From Sipunculus nudus (lineage: Eukaryota; Annelida; Sipuncula; Golfingiida; Sipunculidae): a stretch of DNA of 64,000 bases. Shown here piece by piece: positions 28,301 through 43,123 of this stretch. Each line of letters begins with the position of its first letter. Positions within the stretch are counted from its first letter, which is position 1. The notes under the pieces were generated by a model that had not been told where the DNA came from, did no database searches, and saw only the letters and a program-made list of their open reading frames with translations. Location of the stretch: the NCBI GenBank assembly GCA_026874595.1, contig CM049321.1, positions 49,149,297 to 49,213,296 of the forward strand, given 5' to 3'. The translations under genes were made by a program, and so were the position numbers.

Positions 28301-28725
28301 AATGTCAGGTGCAAATTTGTGACCTAGGACTTATAATGTATATTTTTCAGCTCTTGAAAATCAGCCATATTGGAGATCAGCACAAACAGGAACGGCAGAA
28401 GAAAAAAAATGAAATCAATAGCTTTTGCCTTGTGGGTAGGTGCAACCCCCATACTTTACGGGGGTATAAATTTGAATATAGAAATAAACTCAAGAAACCG
28501 ATAATAACCTTTCCATTCTACGGGGGGGGGGGGGGGGGGGGGTTAAGGGTTAATAATACCTGCATTAAAAAAGTGTCACTTTCAGTCGGACATGAAACTT
28601 ATTTCAGAACGCATTCGCGGATCCAAAAATTAGGGAACAGGGGGGCGCTTTTACTTGGTTCGCGGTTTTACTTGGTTTGTGTAGTGATACAAAATAAGTT
28701 ATTAAATTGTTTATATATTGTTTTG

Positions 28726-28766
<41 letters not shown>

Positions 28767-29791
28767 TTATATACTTATAGTGGTATGACCTAGCTGATTA
28801 AATGAACAAACGACCGGCTTATTCAGTGTGGTAATATGTGGAAGCTATGTTAATTAATGGAACAGAACACAGAGGGGTACATTAATACCCTCAGCTTATG
28901 AGTTAGGAATTAATAAACTGCTGATTCCTTAATAACTTTATTGCTCAGGAATAAAAAAGGAAATATTAAGTTTCGGGAAAATAAATTGATAAAATGGTAA
29001 GTTAGTTACAGCTCAACGGACGCCCCTCTGGGACCAATGAAATGTTTTACACGGACGCAATAGATCTTTATATAAAATATTCGTTGGATGCGTGTAGGCA
29101 TGCACACGATCTGCGTTGGAGTCGTCACCCCGCACCCCGCATGCACATGTATTGGATATATGTTTTCGGCATGAATCTGTATTCACTTAATATATGAGTT
29201 CGTGAATAACTTTATGCTGGCGAAATATTTAATAACATTATCCCAATCTTGTCTTAGATTACGGAGTAGCGTCAATCTCAAACAGATTATAAAGCTACGT
29301 TTGGACATAGATAAGTGCACTGAAATAACTCGAGTTATTTGGAAAGTTTGTTTAAAACTATCGTGCTCACTTAGCTATCTCGTTTACATGAGATAATGAT
29401 TCGAAAACTTACGTGAAGTCGTTTGCATGAAAAACACTGGAGGATGACTCATAAACAATTTTCTTCTATGCATTGGCATCAAATCAAGTACGAACTTGAT
29501 GTATTTAGCTAATATAATTTACAATGATGCCAATCCTCTGACAGGATGGCAAAAAATATAAATAAAGAAAAAAAATGATGCAGATAATTAAGAAGATATA
29601 TCATGAAACGTAAAAGAAGAAATTTAATGTGATTTATATATCATTTGTCTTATGTAATTTAGTTAGCCGACATGCATCAAGGAATACAAAAACAGTGATA
29701 GTGAAAGTACATAAGCTGCATAAGTCAAACGCGTAAAGATGTAGTTTTGAGAAGGAAAAGTCAAGTACGTATGATTATTAGAGAGCAGGTG

Positions 29792-29838
<47 letters not shown>

Positions 29839-30950
29839 AGAAAAAATATTGCAAGTATACGATTTCAGTGAATAGGTGAAAATACATTGGAACCTTGTGT
29901 CAATTATAACTTTACACTAGGAGCCTCAAATGACATATTTTTCAATGTAAAAGACAAACTCCGATTGTATAAACAGTGAAACATCGGTCAACGACCACCT
30001 ATATAAGGCGACCAACACTAAATAATGACCACCTGTATAGAGTCCCAATTACCTTTTGTTCTTAATACATGAACTCGCTCAGACGTCCACCTCGAACATA
30101 TTATACTTTATCAAAATCCCGTTGGTGCATGGTCGTAATTGGAGTTTTTACTGTATATATGTATATATAATTCTTAGCAGAAGTAAAATGACACCCGATC
30201 ATAAAAGAGTTACTCTGAAGTTGTGACTTTGCAGAAAGAATCAAAATCTCGGTATTTGCGGATATAAACAAAGTGACCTCAAAATAAAATGTGTTCTTAA
30301 TACATTTTTTTTCTCCGCGGTTACGATGCAGATCAATCCTTGTATATTCTTGTACTATCAGCCCTCCCTTGGCTGATAAATAAACAATAAGTTTCTTTGC
30401 ATTTTTTGTATGGAATGGTCACATTATCCCCGATTTACAAATTATTATCAGCACCTTAGGTTACACGTAACCTTAAAAATAATCATATATGAATTTTTCC
30501 ATGACATGAAAGGTCCGGCGGACTGGTTTTAATGTTGTCTTCATTCAGAGGTGGTCTCAAACGTTAGTTCAGTTATAACCATTGTAAATGTTTTCAGTTC
30601 ACCCACAGGTGGTCTTAATTGACATCTGGTCTTATTAGACAGGTGGTCTTTCTCATTGGCTCCACGGTATAATCAGAGAATCAGCCACTTTGTTCATTGG
30701 CTGAAAATTATATAATATATATAGAAAATATGTATATAAATATACATATATAGAAATGTATGAATAGCATTGCTGGTTAATTGTATATAGATGTAAATGG
30801 TATACACAGAAAAGTCGGTTCACTGAAGGTGGGAATCGAATCTACGATCTTCCGATTTCCGGTCGGATGCCTTAAATCGGAAAATCGGAAGATCGTGGAT
30901 TCGATTCCCACCTTTAGTGAACCGTCTCTTCTGTGTATACCATTTCCATC

Positions 30951-31013
<63 letters not shown>

Positions 31014-32592
31014 ACATATATGAGATGTGTCCGAATTTTAAATTGAAAGGTGTTATTGTAATATAGTTGTTCATTATATTCAGGAGGTTATGCACCCCTC
31101 AGTTATATTTAGCAACATGTTTTACACAAGAATACGACGTCCAGTACAAGCAGATGGTCTATTCAAAGAAGATACCTCACACATATTTAGACAATGAAAA
31201 AATGACCCAGCAAATCTTATAAGATCATACTTGTACCTTGTCATCTATCCTGCCATTATCCTAACACAACATAGCTGTGATATAAATAGAATAATTATTA
31301 TGCACTAAAAGAAAATACTAAAGCGAAAGTGTGAAAAGATAATAAAGTATAAAGAACAAAACTATCAGAATGATTAAATGTGATTTAAATGCCCATTTTG
31401 TCAGGTGCCTGATGTGGTCTGGTAAGCTGGAACACATCATTGAATACGAAATACAAGATCTCTAAAAGCCAACTGTTAGGCGTGTATGACAATTATATAC
31501 CTACACACTTGTTACTTTGAAAGGTAAAGCTAGGTGAATTTAGTTTAACAGGAGAGAGTTTTATTCTGTTCAGTTCTTTTGCGGAGTGTTGTAATATATA
31601 TATACCAGGATATATATACATATATGTATATTATATATATTATATATATCTTCTATTGGTACTGTTTCATATTTTTCATGATTCTGAAACATTACCATTT
31701 TGTTTTCAACTTTAAACCAGTATGTACGAAATTAAAATAAGAATAAACAAGTTTTTGAGATTAAAAAAAAAACAAACAGTAAGAACGTCAATATGAAATG
31801 ACATTTGTGTTTAAGTGAACGCACCACATGTAGGGACATTTAATACAGTAAGCCGCATAATGAGTTAAAGTCACCTACTTATATGCCTGTCTCTGTCTGC
31901 CTGTTTCGTCTGTCTCTTCATGTATCTCTATATCTGTCTATCTATATACATATCAACATAAATACGTCAGTTTGTATGATTAGGTCAAGTCGAGGGTATG
32001 CAACATCAGTAAGGAATGACATATTTTTAGGTGAACGCACCAACTGTAGGGACTATTAATATAGTTAGCCGCGTAATTACTATTAGCACGCACTTATATA
32101 ATCTTTCTCTGTCTGCCTGTCTCTGTCTGCCCGTCGCTGTCTATGTATATATACAAACATAAATACATCTGTGTATATGATTAGGTAAAGTCGGAGAATG
32201 TTATTGATGTACATGAACCATGGTTATTAAGATGATGTGTTTCTTTAAAAAGTTGTTGTGTTTGTGAGGTACTCCGGGAAACACCCAGTTCAGAGCGCTC
32301 ATATATTATGGAATTTGACCCAGGTCTATGGATATTATGAGGAGGTGCTGGTGGCTGTCATCATTAAATCATACATCAGTTGTTTGCTTTATTAGCTTTG
32401 ACGTCGAATGACGAGGAACTCCCGAACAAACGTTCCGCCTCTTGACTCCACGATACATACTACATACAATATAAATAAGTTATTAGAAAAAAGATTATGC
32501 TTATTGAGCGTAGTGATCAAATGATCAGAGGTTAACATCTTTGCAGACGTTTAGATTCCTAGCCGAAGGGGTCATTCCTTCCTGACCAAAGA

Positions 32593-32655
<63 letters not shown>

Positions 32656-33790
32656 AATAGCCATGCGGGTTCATTGTTTATAGATGGAAATGGTATACAC
32701 AGAAAAGTCGGTTCACTGACGGTGGGAATCGAACCCATGATCTTCCGATTTGCGGTCGGTGGCCTTACCACTTGGCTACGCCAAATTCTCTTCCCTCTTT
32801 GTATTTGCACATTTTTATAGGAACTGGCTAAGTGACGTCACGGTAGTTACGTCATAGTCTCTCCCACTAAATATGTCGGCACGGCCAATTTGCATGCAAC
32901 AGGGAGAACCGATTGCCTAATATGGTGTGCTGCATATATTATATATAGGTGTATGAACAGTCATGCTGGTTCATTGTTTATATATGGAAATGGTACACAG
33001 AAAAGTTGGGTCACTGACGGTCTGAATCAAACCCACGATCATCCGTTTTCTGGTCGGTGGCCTTCCCCCACCTGGCTACGCCAGATTACCTTCCCGTCTG
33101 TGTATTTGCACACATAAAATGGCCAATAGTGGGGGTGGACGGAGGAACGATATTTTGTAGTATTAAAATTGAAATCTGACTTACTGCCTGTTCATCTGAT
33201 AAGAGCATTTAATAAATAAATAAATAAGACGACTTCAAACGACTTGAAATCAATGGAGATTACTTTTTATATTCAAAATTAGATGACACCTGTCCATATA
33301 CTCCATATATATGCACAGCAGATCCTCGAATAATATAGGGAACTTGAAGTATAAATAGAGTTGATAAAAAATGCATGTCAACAGACATGAAGAATAATGA
33401 TATTCTAATTGGACATAATTAAGAAAGATTAGAGATGCCTATGTATAGAGTCACATGTAGACATTACAAACAAAAAATTAAGCTTAGCTGCAACCTGAAT
33501 CATTTAAAAGTATGATTCATCAGCCACTTCAGCCGTTCAGTTAAAAGTTATTTTATTTTCATAGGTATTGCAATACCATTTTGTTATCTTATTGTCGTTT
33601 GTATTATAAAAAAATACGACATAATACATTATATGTATTATGTACGTTTTGTTCAGTGTACACTTCAATATCAATCGATGTGCTGGGACGTTTGCCGAAC
33701 TATCGGTCGAACCACCATTGGCGCAAACCCATCGGCCGGTGGGCCTAATGACTGATGTCGCGTGTCATATATCATATATATACATGTTTA

Positions 33791-33839
<49 letters not shown>

Positions 33840-36800
33840 CATACTTTGCAAATATATTTGAATACGAATACGAATACTCAATAATTAGATGAATATGAAT
33901 ACGAATACTTATACAGAATTTGAATACTAATAAAGTATTTGAATACGAATGCGAATACTATCAGAATGTATTAATGGATGTATCCATAAATATATTTTAT
34001 AATATTGTTTTGATACTTATTTATTTCAATTATATTATTATTGATATTTTTTAAAAGATGATATTGTAATGATTTTTTATTAAAATTATATTTGGCACAA
34101 ATATTAATATACATTTAAATTTTTTTTCAAATAACGGTTGAAATAATCATGATAATTAGGATGAATTTAAGTAGACATTTTTTTTCAAATACTTCTACTA
34201 CAATATAGCTAAAGTTATATTGTTACACAAAGCACACATATATACAAAGCTACTCTAGGACAGCTCTGGTATCAGCCTAAAAACATTTCACACTTCCACT
34301 GAAAGCAATTAATTACAATTAACATCAGTGTACATCTGCTTATTAAATGATACTGAGAGAGCCACGGGAATAAAACAGGCTGATGAGCTGAGGAAGGCTG
34401 ATATCAGAATGACCACTGGCAGATGGCTGATGAGGTAAACAGAGATAGTTATCAAGATAGCGAGGCTAAGTTGGTCACTGTTACATCTGAACAGTCTCCA
34501 ATGTTTCGTGTTTCCCTAGACATGACCTTGGATATCTGGTCAAAGTTATCACAGCTATCATACATAGAAAACCAGAGTACATATGCTTTTAGAGACTGTA
34601 TCGTCTTCTGAAACACCAAATCATTCAGCTCCTGATACTACAAGCTTTATAAGTAATCATAGAGACCCCACAGTAAAGCTATTATTCACTTTATACATAA
34701 CATTTAAGGGCATGTTTTAGTCTGTAGCTCTCGTATTTTATCTTCAATAAACTGGACTTTCAAGTATGAAATTATTTTTCACGAACAGTGCCTGTGTAGA
34801 TTTTGTATAAAGTAATTGAAACATAATTAAGTACTTTAACTTCTAAACAGTAATATATTTTAATCAACAGTTCGTGAAAATAAGGTAATTTTTAATTGTA
34901 ATTGTAAAGATTACTTTTCAATGTAGTTGGGCCTCAATCCTGGTTGTTAGGCCTGTGAGGTCATGTTTTACAGCTAAATTGAGCAATTATCTGTTCCAAA
35001 TGGTTCACCTATAGATTTGCTCAATTGATGCCTAATCTCTTTATGGGCTATATGGAGTTCTGGTAAGTGAAGTGTGATTGTTGACTGGATTACATGGCTG
35101 CAACTAGTTTCACTGATGTTTTTATATACCACAGACATCAAGATTGCATAAATGCATAGTACTTTTTTTACTTAAATAAATGTTTGTCGGATAAATAAAT
35201 GAAAGAGAATATTGTTATAAATGTTTATTGAAATACCAACATCTAACATCTAATTAAAACTGGTTGATCAATATGCAAGATAAGGTGTTTATTATGTATT
35301 CACTTAATACGGATACATTTTCCATGTAATCGAATGCGAATACAAATACATTTTAAAGTTTGTAAAAGTATATAAATACGAATAAAAATAATCAAACTGG
35401 TGTACTCGAATACATTTGCATAGGAATACTGAATACGAATACCCAATGTCTGACATATTCGTTTATAGGAAGGAGCCCAGAGCCAAAAATTGTCACCAGG
35501 GCCAAATAGCAGACCAACGAGACCGCGCTGTTGAGGATTCAAACCTTTAAGATGGATGCACCATGCGATGCCACGCTCCCATTTGTCTGATTACAATTGT
35601 TTGCTCTGTTTGAGCGCCGGTGGTGTTACCTGGAAAATCCTGCGATACAAAGCCGTTGTGAAAGCAAAGGAGATCTGTGACGACTGTAGTGCATAACCAC
35701 TGCGTGATGTGTGTAGATTTGCAAGACGCTGGTTGACCGATTTGATCACCGTTATCGAGAAAGGTTACCTTTTTATGTTCCCAGAACCGGGCTATGTTTT
35801 TGATGTTCCCAGAACAGAATAATTGTTCCAGTCTCCACTATATGTCACTCACCTGAGGTCACAAGATGAGAGAGACACCTGGTGAAAATACTGCGCAAAG
35901 GTGAAGGTCGGGAGTGTCTGATGCAGGGAACTTTCAAATTAGCAGCATCCCCCTTGACCATGTAACGAACAGAATTATGACCAAATGTTATACTTTCTTT
36001 AAACTCCAGATTCCATTGTTCTACGATATTATTCGGCAAGACTGAATGCGGCATCTTTCCAAGGTATTTTAGGTTAATGCTTGGTACATTCTCCCATAGT
36101 TAAGTGTGGTTTGTCGGAGATAACCGCCGATTCCTTTCTTTCTTTTTTGCCCGGCTGTAACCACGTTCTCGCAACTGTATTGATACAGTTATTTACATCA
36201 CGTCAGCGTACTGAAACCACATTCATTCGCATTATCATAAGGTAGCCTACAGCAATGGACAACTTTCTGGTTTGACATACGGATTTGCTGAAGCCCAGGT
36301 TCAAATAGTCCCAAGGTATAACAGCCCAAAGCGGCTCCATCCACGGTGCTTTAAGGTGCACATCTTCTTATTATGGGACTGGTTCTACGACTTCCATACT
36401 TTTCCATTTCAGTAATTCAAAGATAACGTATACCCCTCACGACCAACTTGGGTTCATTCACGTCCAATTACAGTGTCCTATGCAAAAAACCACATCCTAC
36501 CGAGTCGTTCCAAGTCAATTTTCAACCTTCAAGAAAAGCCTGATAAACCGTACAGAGAAGAATTTAGTTAGACCCATGCTCTAAAAAGCGCAGAGCAAAA
36601 TATAGAATTGAATTTACCCCAAAGCCTAGATGCTAATACAAGGTGAAATTAGTGAAGAAGTCTTTCTTTTGTGTATTATTTGTAAATAAATTAAAACTTC
36701 TCCTAAACTTTTTTTAAATCCTCTCAATTTCCCAGTTTCCTGAGCAATCGATATATTTAACAATATAACGAACATTATTGATATCGTACAGAAAACTCAA

Positions 36801-39709
36801 TCAGATAGACAGAGAGACAGACCAGAAAGCATCCAGGCAGGTGTTCCTCCATAAGCTCAGGGACACATTTTTGGTGAGAGTTATATTTTAATTGCGAACA
36901 AAGAAGGAAGTTCTCTTGAGTACTCTCCTTTGTGATATTCCTCAGAAAACCAAATAAAGAAATGTGTTTTCCTTCCATTGAATTCGACGCATGGACCACC
37001 AATAACAAATGATGACTCACGGTACGAATTATTTCAAGTAATTATTCGGACCTAGGTGTGACAATCAAGGGCCAAATGAGCGTTTCAACCAGTGCAGCTT
37101 CTTGTGAACTTGAAAGGAAAAGAAAAAGACATGGGTGAGTGATTTATGGATAAACACTCAACAGAATGTCTTTGGTCCTAGTTTACATACTTGTTTTGCT
37201 AGGTGTACAACCGGATAGCGTTGTGTCTATACAAGCATGATTCTTGTACATTCAAGGTCATGTATGATACATGTAAACGATATGCTACTTGTTTACCTGT
37301 ACGTTAGTATCCCGAAGAAACCTGTTATTGCGACCACCCCGCTAAAAAAGACCATCGCATGACTATGTACTCTGAGTTTCTAAGTACTCTGTAAAAACAT
37401 CTCTGCTGAAATATATCATGGATATACACAACACAAAATTAATTGTAAGTGGCACCACAAATCTTGGGTACGAGAAAGCCATCAAAGATGTATGAACGGG
37501 AGAAATTTCAGGCAGATACTTCGTGCAGCCGTTAGGCTATGTGCACAGCTGTATGAAACAACTAGAAAACCGGTAGTCAACAAGCGAAAATGCGTCTCCG
37601 CTGAAGTCATAGTACTACGGGAGAAGTAACGGATGGATTGAGTTGTATGTCTCACAACTGTTGACTATAGTCAACTTAAACTCTGAGAAAAAGGCATTAA
37701 TTTATTCAACGAAAATACCTGCCGCCACCTGTCTGGTTTACTAGAAAACTCTCCAAGATGGATTTACATGCCAAATTTCAGACCAATAATATGACCCACT
37801 CCTGTGATATGAGCAATTTCACCCAAAGCACATGTATGGATGGACGCCACGGTATAACGATTGCAGATGGCACTACCTGTCTTAAGAACAAGATGGAGAG
37901 TCCAGAATCTATGGATATGCACAATTTTTGGCCAATACTGAAAAAAAAAACTTCCGCGAAAAGGGCACTAATTAGTTATAAAAAAGGAAAGGTAAGTGGC
38001 GCCACCTGTCTGGCTTAGTTGACAACTTTCCAAGATGGGTAAACATTCCACATTTCATATCAATACCTTGACTCACTCCTTAGATATGAGCAAAAGGGAA
38101 GGCAAAAGGCAAAGGGAAAACGATTGCAGATGGCGCCACCATTCTTCAGTACAAGATGGAGAGTCAAAGATCTATGGATTTGCACATTCTCAGGCCAATA
38201 CTGCAAAAACACTCCTAAGAAAAGGGCACTTATTTATTATACAAAACGGAAAGGTAGGTGGCGGCACCTGTCTAGTTTACGTTACAACTTTTCAAGATGA
38301 AAAACATGCCAAATTTCATACCAAAACCTTGCCCTTCCCTGAGATAGGAGCAATTTTCACCGAAGGCACATGTACGGATGTAAGCCAAGGAAAAACGATT
38401 GCAGATGGCGCCGAGTTCTGAAGTACAAGATGGAGTGGTCCAAGATATATGATTATGCAGAGTTACAAGCCAAAAACTGTGAATCACTCCTCAGAAAAGG
38501 GTATTAATTTATTTTACGAAAACGGAAAAGAAAGTGCTGCCACCTGTCTGCTTTACAAGAAAAAAAATCCAATATAGATGATCATGCCAAATTTGAGGCC
38601 AATACCTTGACCCACTCCTTAGAGATAGTATGGTTTAAAGTACAAACGACGGACGACGAAGACACCACTCCATGGCATAACCTCACAGGTTTGCTAAAAA
38701 TCAAATTAGCCAAAAATAATTTTTCGGAAGACTAATTTTTGCATAAAATTCGTGATGCTCCTGCCATTTTCGAAATAGTATGGGTTAACATACGGAAGAC
38801 GGACGACACCACAATATGGCATAAGCTCAAAGGGTGGCTCTACATACAGCCCTGAAGAGCATGACACCAATGAGGTGATGACATGGTGCCCATGAGGTGT
38901 TTACATGACACCCATGAGTGATCACATGCCTTGTGCCTGGCTGCACTGATTGAATTCTTGACCTATATCTTGCTGCACTGAATGAAGTCTTGACCTGTTG
39001 CCAAATCTTAAACAGTTGGCAGTTTATCAACCTATCTATAGATACAGACACAATCTTGGCCTGTTGGTTAATCTGTTTACCCCTACTGAAAGACTTTGGC
39101 TAAAATGCTTTTCTCAAGCTGATATATTCATGATACTTCATGATATTCATGATGATCAAAATATAGAATAATAAAAGATGCAGTCCTTTCATTGTTCTAA
39201 CAATTCTGCCAAAAAAATCATTCAAGTAAACTTGAACAAAGGCCATTATATTCATATTAATAAAACATGTGTCCATGTACTAAATATGTGGACAGCAGCT
39301 GCTCGGATAATATACTGAGCTTGAAGTATAAATGGTGTTTGTAAAAACAATGCATGTCAACAGACTCGAATGTAGGATATTGATGTTCTATTTGTAAATA
39401 AGAGAGACTAGAGATGCATATGTATAGAATCTCATTGAACAATACAATAAAAGGAATTTAGTTTAGCTGCAATCTTAATCATCTAAAGGTATGATTCATC
39501 ACCCAGTTCAGCCGTTTAGTTAAGAGGTATTTTAACTTCATAGGTGTAACATCATCATATTGTTATCTTATTGTCGTTTTATTTAAAAAAAAAACACAAT
39601 ACCTGACACATTATATACTTTTTTTCAGTTTATCTTCAATATCGATCGAAGGGTTTGACCACCGTTGGCGCCAAGCCACCAGCCGATGGGCCAGATTGAC
39701 CAATGGCGC

Positions 39710-39750
<41 letters not shown>

Positions 39751-40526
39751 TATATACATGTTAATGAATATACACACATTCAAGTAAACTTGAACAAAGG
39801 CCACCCAAAAATAATTTTTGTGCAATGTTCCAGAAGTTATAAATGAAACAACAATTTTGTAGAAAAAGACTCTTGCTATCCTAAGTTTGAAACAGACTTA
39901 ATAATGATCATAAGACCAAATTAGGCTTTTCAAGACTCTACCAAAAATTAAAAAAATATAATATTGGAAGAACCATGTCCTAGGATAATACTTTTGAAGA
40001 AATGAGCGATTCAACTTGACAGTTTTATCATGAACATAATAAAACTGATAGAGGATAAACTTAAGATTTTTTTCCCCATAAAAGAAACAGGTCAATGAAG
40101 ATGGCGCCACAAAATCTGCAATTTCAAATATGAGTCATGTGACCAACATTTGCACAATACTTGGTGATGCTAGCCCAAGTCATTTCTGAGATTGCTACGT
40201 CAGAATGCTTACTTGGCCAAATGACTGAGTTTAAATTCGCGAAACACCACAAAAATTCATCAAACACAAACCATTTGAACAAACTTTAGAATTTAGCAGT
40301 TTAGTTGAGAGGTATTTTAACTTCATAGGTTTTACATCATCATATTGTTATCTTATTGTCGTTTTATTAAAAAACGACATAATACATGACACATTATATA
40401 CTTTTTGTTCAGTGTACCTTTAATATCGATCGATGGGTCAGCCTATCGGCCGATGGGCGACCCATCGGTCGATCCACCGTTGGCGCAAAGCTCCCGGCCT
40501 ATGGCCAAGATTGACCGATGGCGCGT

Positions 40527-40585
<59 letters not shown>

Positions 40586-41943
40586 GAATACGAATACTCA
40601 ATGATTACACGAATCTAAATATGAATACAGGTAAAAATAAAAGTATTTAAATACGAATGCAAATACTTTCAAAATGTAGTCACGAATGCGCTCATAAGTA
40701 CATTTAAAGACCCAACACCCGATCCGGCGGATCGGATCACATGCGCAGTGCGCGTCTACCTTATAAGGTAATAGAGGCGGAGCGACATGGTGTTTGGCAA
40801 CATTATCAAGCACATGTACTTGAGTGAGCTCGGCAGATTACTGCAGTGCAGGGTTATATAAACAGCAATTGACAAGAAATGTATCCTCGTTAAACATAAT
40901 AAACCATCAATTTTTATTTTCTAAACTCTGCTTTAAGTTCAAGAACGTCGATTTCCCTTTGGATGATGGGATTACGTCAGCCTTCCGGTTTGACATGACC
41001 TCGAAACGCGAGCACATCTTGACACTGGGTTACTCGCGGCCGCATGGCCAATCGAGTGATGTACGCACTAGTTCTTTAACACGTGTGTTTGTAGGAATTT
41101 ATAAAATGATGTACCAAGTGAAGAAGGTAGGCGCGTGTTAGTGGTCTTTACAGAAATTTACTTAAATATGTGTCACATACTGTAATTGCAGTCCAGGCGT
41201 GACAATGGAAAAAGGAACATGGCCGCCGGCAGTGAAAATATGGACATGACCGGCAGCAGCATCGACCTACTTTCGTACTGTATGATTACCGCGCTTTATA
41301 TGTAGTTTTGAAGACGCTGGCACATTGAAAGTTTTGCATGAAATGTATATCAGCAGGTAGAAACATTAGTTATTATAAGACAGATGTTTTTTACTGCATT
41401 TGCGGGGTTTGCTGAAACAAGACTTCGTTTGGAAGCAAGCCATGTGCATGCTGACAGATGTGGTATCGAAGATACCCCGAGTTTTGTCATCCAAAAATGT
41501 TGTGAGAGCAAATATTTAATAAGACCAATAAAGTTCAATATACACATTAATGTCTCCATAGAGATTTTAAATAGCCTGATTTGGATTTTTTTATATTACC
41601 GACTACATGTAAGCCAACTTCTTCATTCACGAAATATCCCCTTTTTTACCAAATATAGAAACTTCATATGTGTCGTTGCAACTTTGCATGGGCATAAATG
41701 AATAAAAAATTCACAGAATATGAGTATTTTTATTGTCAGCAATTTTGTTGACATTGTGCCATTGCGGTTTTGGTATGTAACAATGTAACACAACAGAGGT
41801 TCAACGCGTGCATGCACATTCAGATAAAAGTTGGTTATGACAAGCAGTAGGCCTATTATATGATCAAAATTACAATTACTTTCCATGAGGCAATGTAATA
41901 TTAGAGGAGGCTTTTTAAAGGTTCAAAACTGAAATTGGAATTC

Positions 41944-41987
<44 letters not shown>

Positions 41988-43078
41988 AATGTATATTAAC
42001 ATACATGTATACCTACGTGAATGTATCAATCAGTGTGTGCCAAGAAATATGAGGAAGATTGTTTAAAGTGCCATATGTGTCCACCAAATATGAAAAATGC
42101 AGAAAGAATCCTGCATCTGCGACTTCAAAAATTAAATCAAATCCCTCGTTGTCACAAGACCTGTCTTTCATCAAGATTTATTACACTGAAGCTATACAAG
42201 ACAGACAAAAAAGAAAAGAAAAAGAGGTGATAACATAACCTCTTTGAAAATGTACACGGGCTTTTTGTTTGTGCTATAATCCAGTGAGGGCTGGAAACCT
42301 ACACGGACAAACCAGGTATGTTTTATAGCTGTCATTGTGGACAGCTATGTTTTCATAAAATGGCGAAGCCCATTGTTAAACTAGCAATTTTGCATAAACA
42401 AAATATACATCTTTTTAGCAATGCAAAAAATAAAAATATTAATTAAAGTGGATAATTAGGTAAACCTTCATTTTATTATTTAGATAAAAAAAATATTTTA
42501 AAAATATTTGTGTCATGATTTATAATATTACCACAATAGTCGGCACACACATATACTTACCGATACATGTATACATGACCCTTTCTTTATTCAGCATACC
42601 TGATTCACATATATAAGACTACATACATTTTGAAAAATAACCTTTTTCTTTGAGTTAATATTTATACAACTTGGTTATTTTTTTTGTGATGATGTAAATC
42701 ATTTTGGATTTGTATTAGGCCTATCTTACACTATGAATCTGGTTAATACAGATCCTTATGAGATTGGTCAAATATGAAATGTTGTTTAAATTCTGAGGCT
42801 GCAAATTCATTTATTAATCATCAGATGTACAGTTTCCATGGCGTGAAATTGTTGAATTTACCCTTGTCGTGAAATCAACTGATAGGTGACCCGATCCTGA
42901 CACCTGGGGAAAATAAACCAATAGCATTCTTCACATGATTGGTATAAGGCGAGGGACTAGAAAATTAATTCACTGAACATGTCTAGTGTCCATTTTTTAA
43001 TGACCATGTGGACGCCATACACTATATAGCCTAACACAGAGAAAAGTTGAGATAACTATTTAGAATAAGTTATTCAAG

Positions 43079-43123
<45 letters not shown>

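Larger units (their letters stand above)
26344..33289. other. Left part of the 21.8-kb intron 2
   Basis: No host exon is recognised. Contents include a CA/ACACATACA-rich stretch (26400-26800) and a loose tandem of about 145-bp units (27420-28090, words GAGAGGTC, TTTTCTGCA and GCATTTGACAA). There is also a 21-G run (28522-28542), (AT)n (28730-28765), a (CT)n run (29789-29834), a fold-back element (29968-30672) and tRNA-derived SINEs (30781-33090). Confidence 0.5.

Noticed and set aside
32710-32785. A functional tRNA-Cys gene on the minus strand
   Set aside because: The base before the anticodon is C instead of U, the acceptor end is not paired, and a SINE body follows.
40824-41141. Transposase or host gene within the TTAA insertion
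   Set aside because: No motif of piggyBac or any other transposase is visible, and the frame is short. A search is needed before assigning anything.
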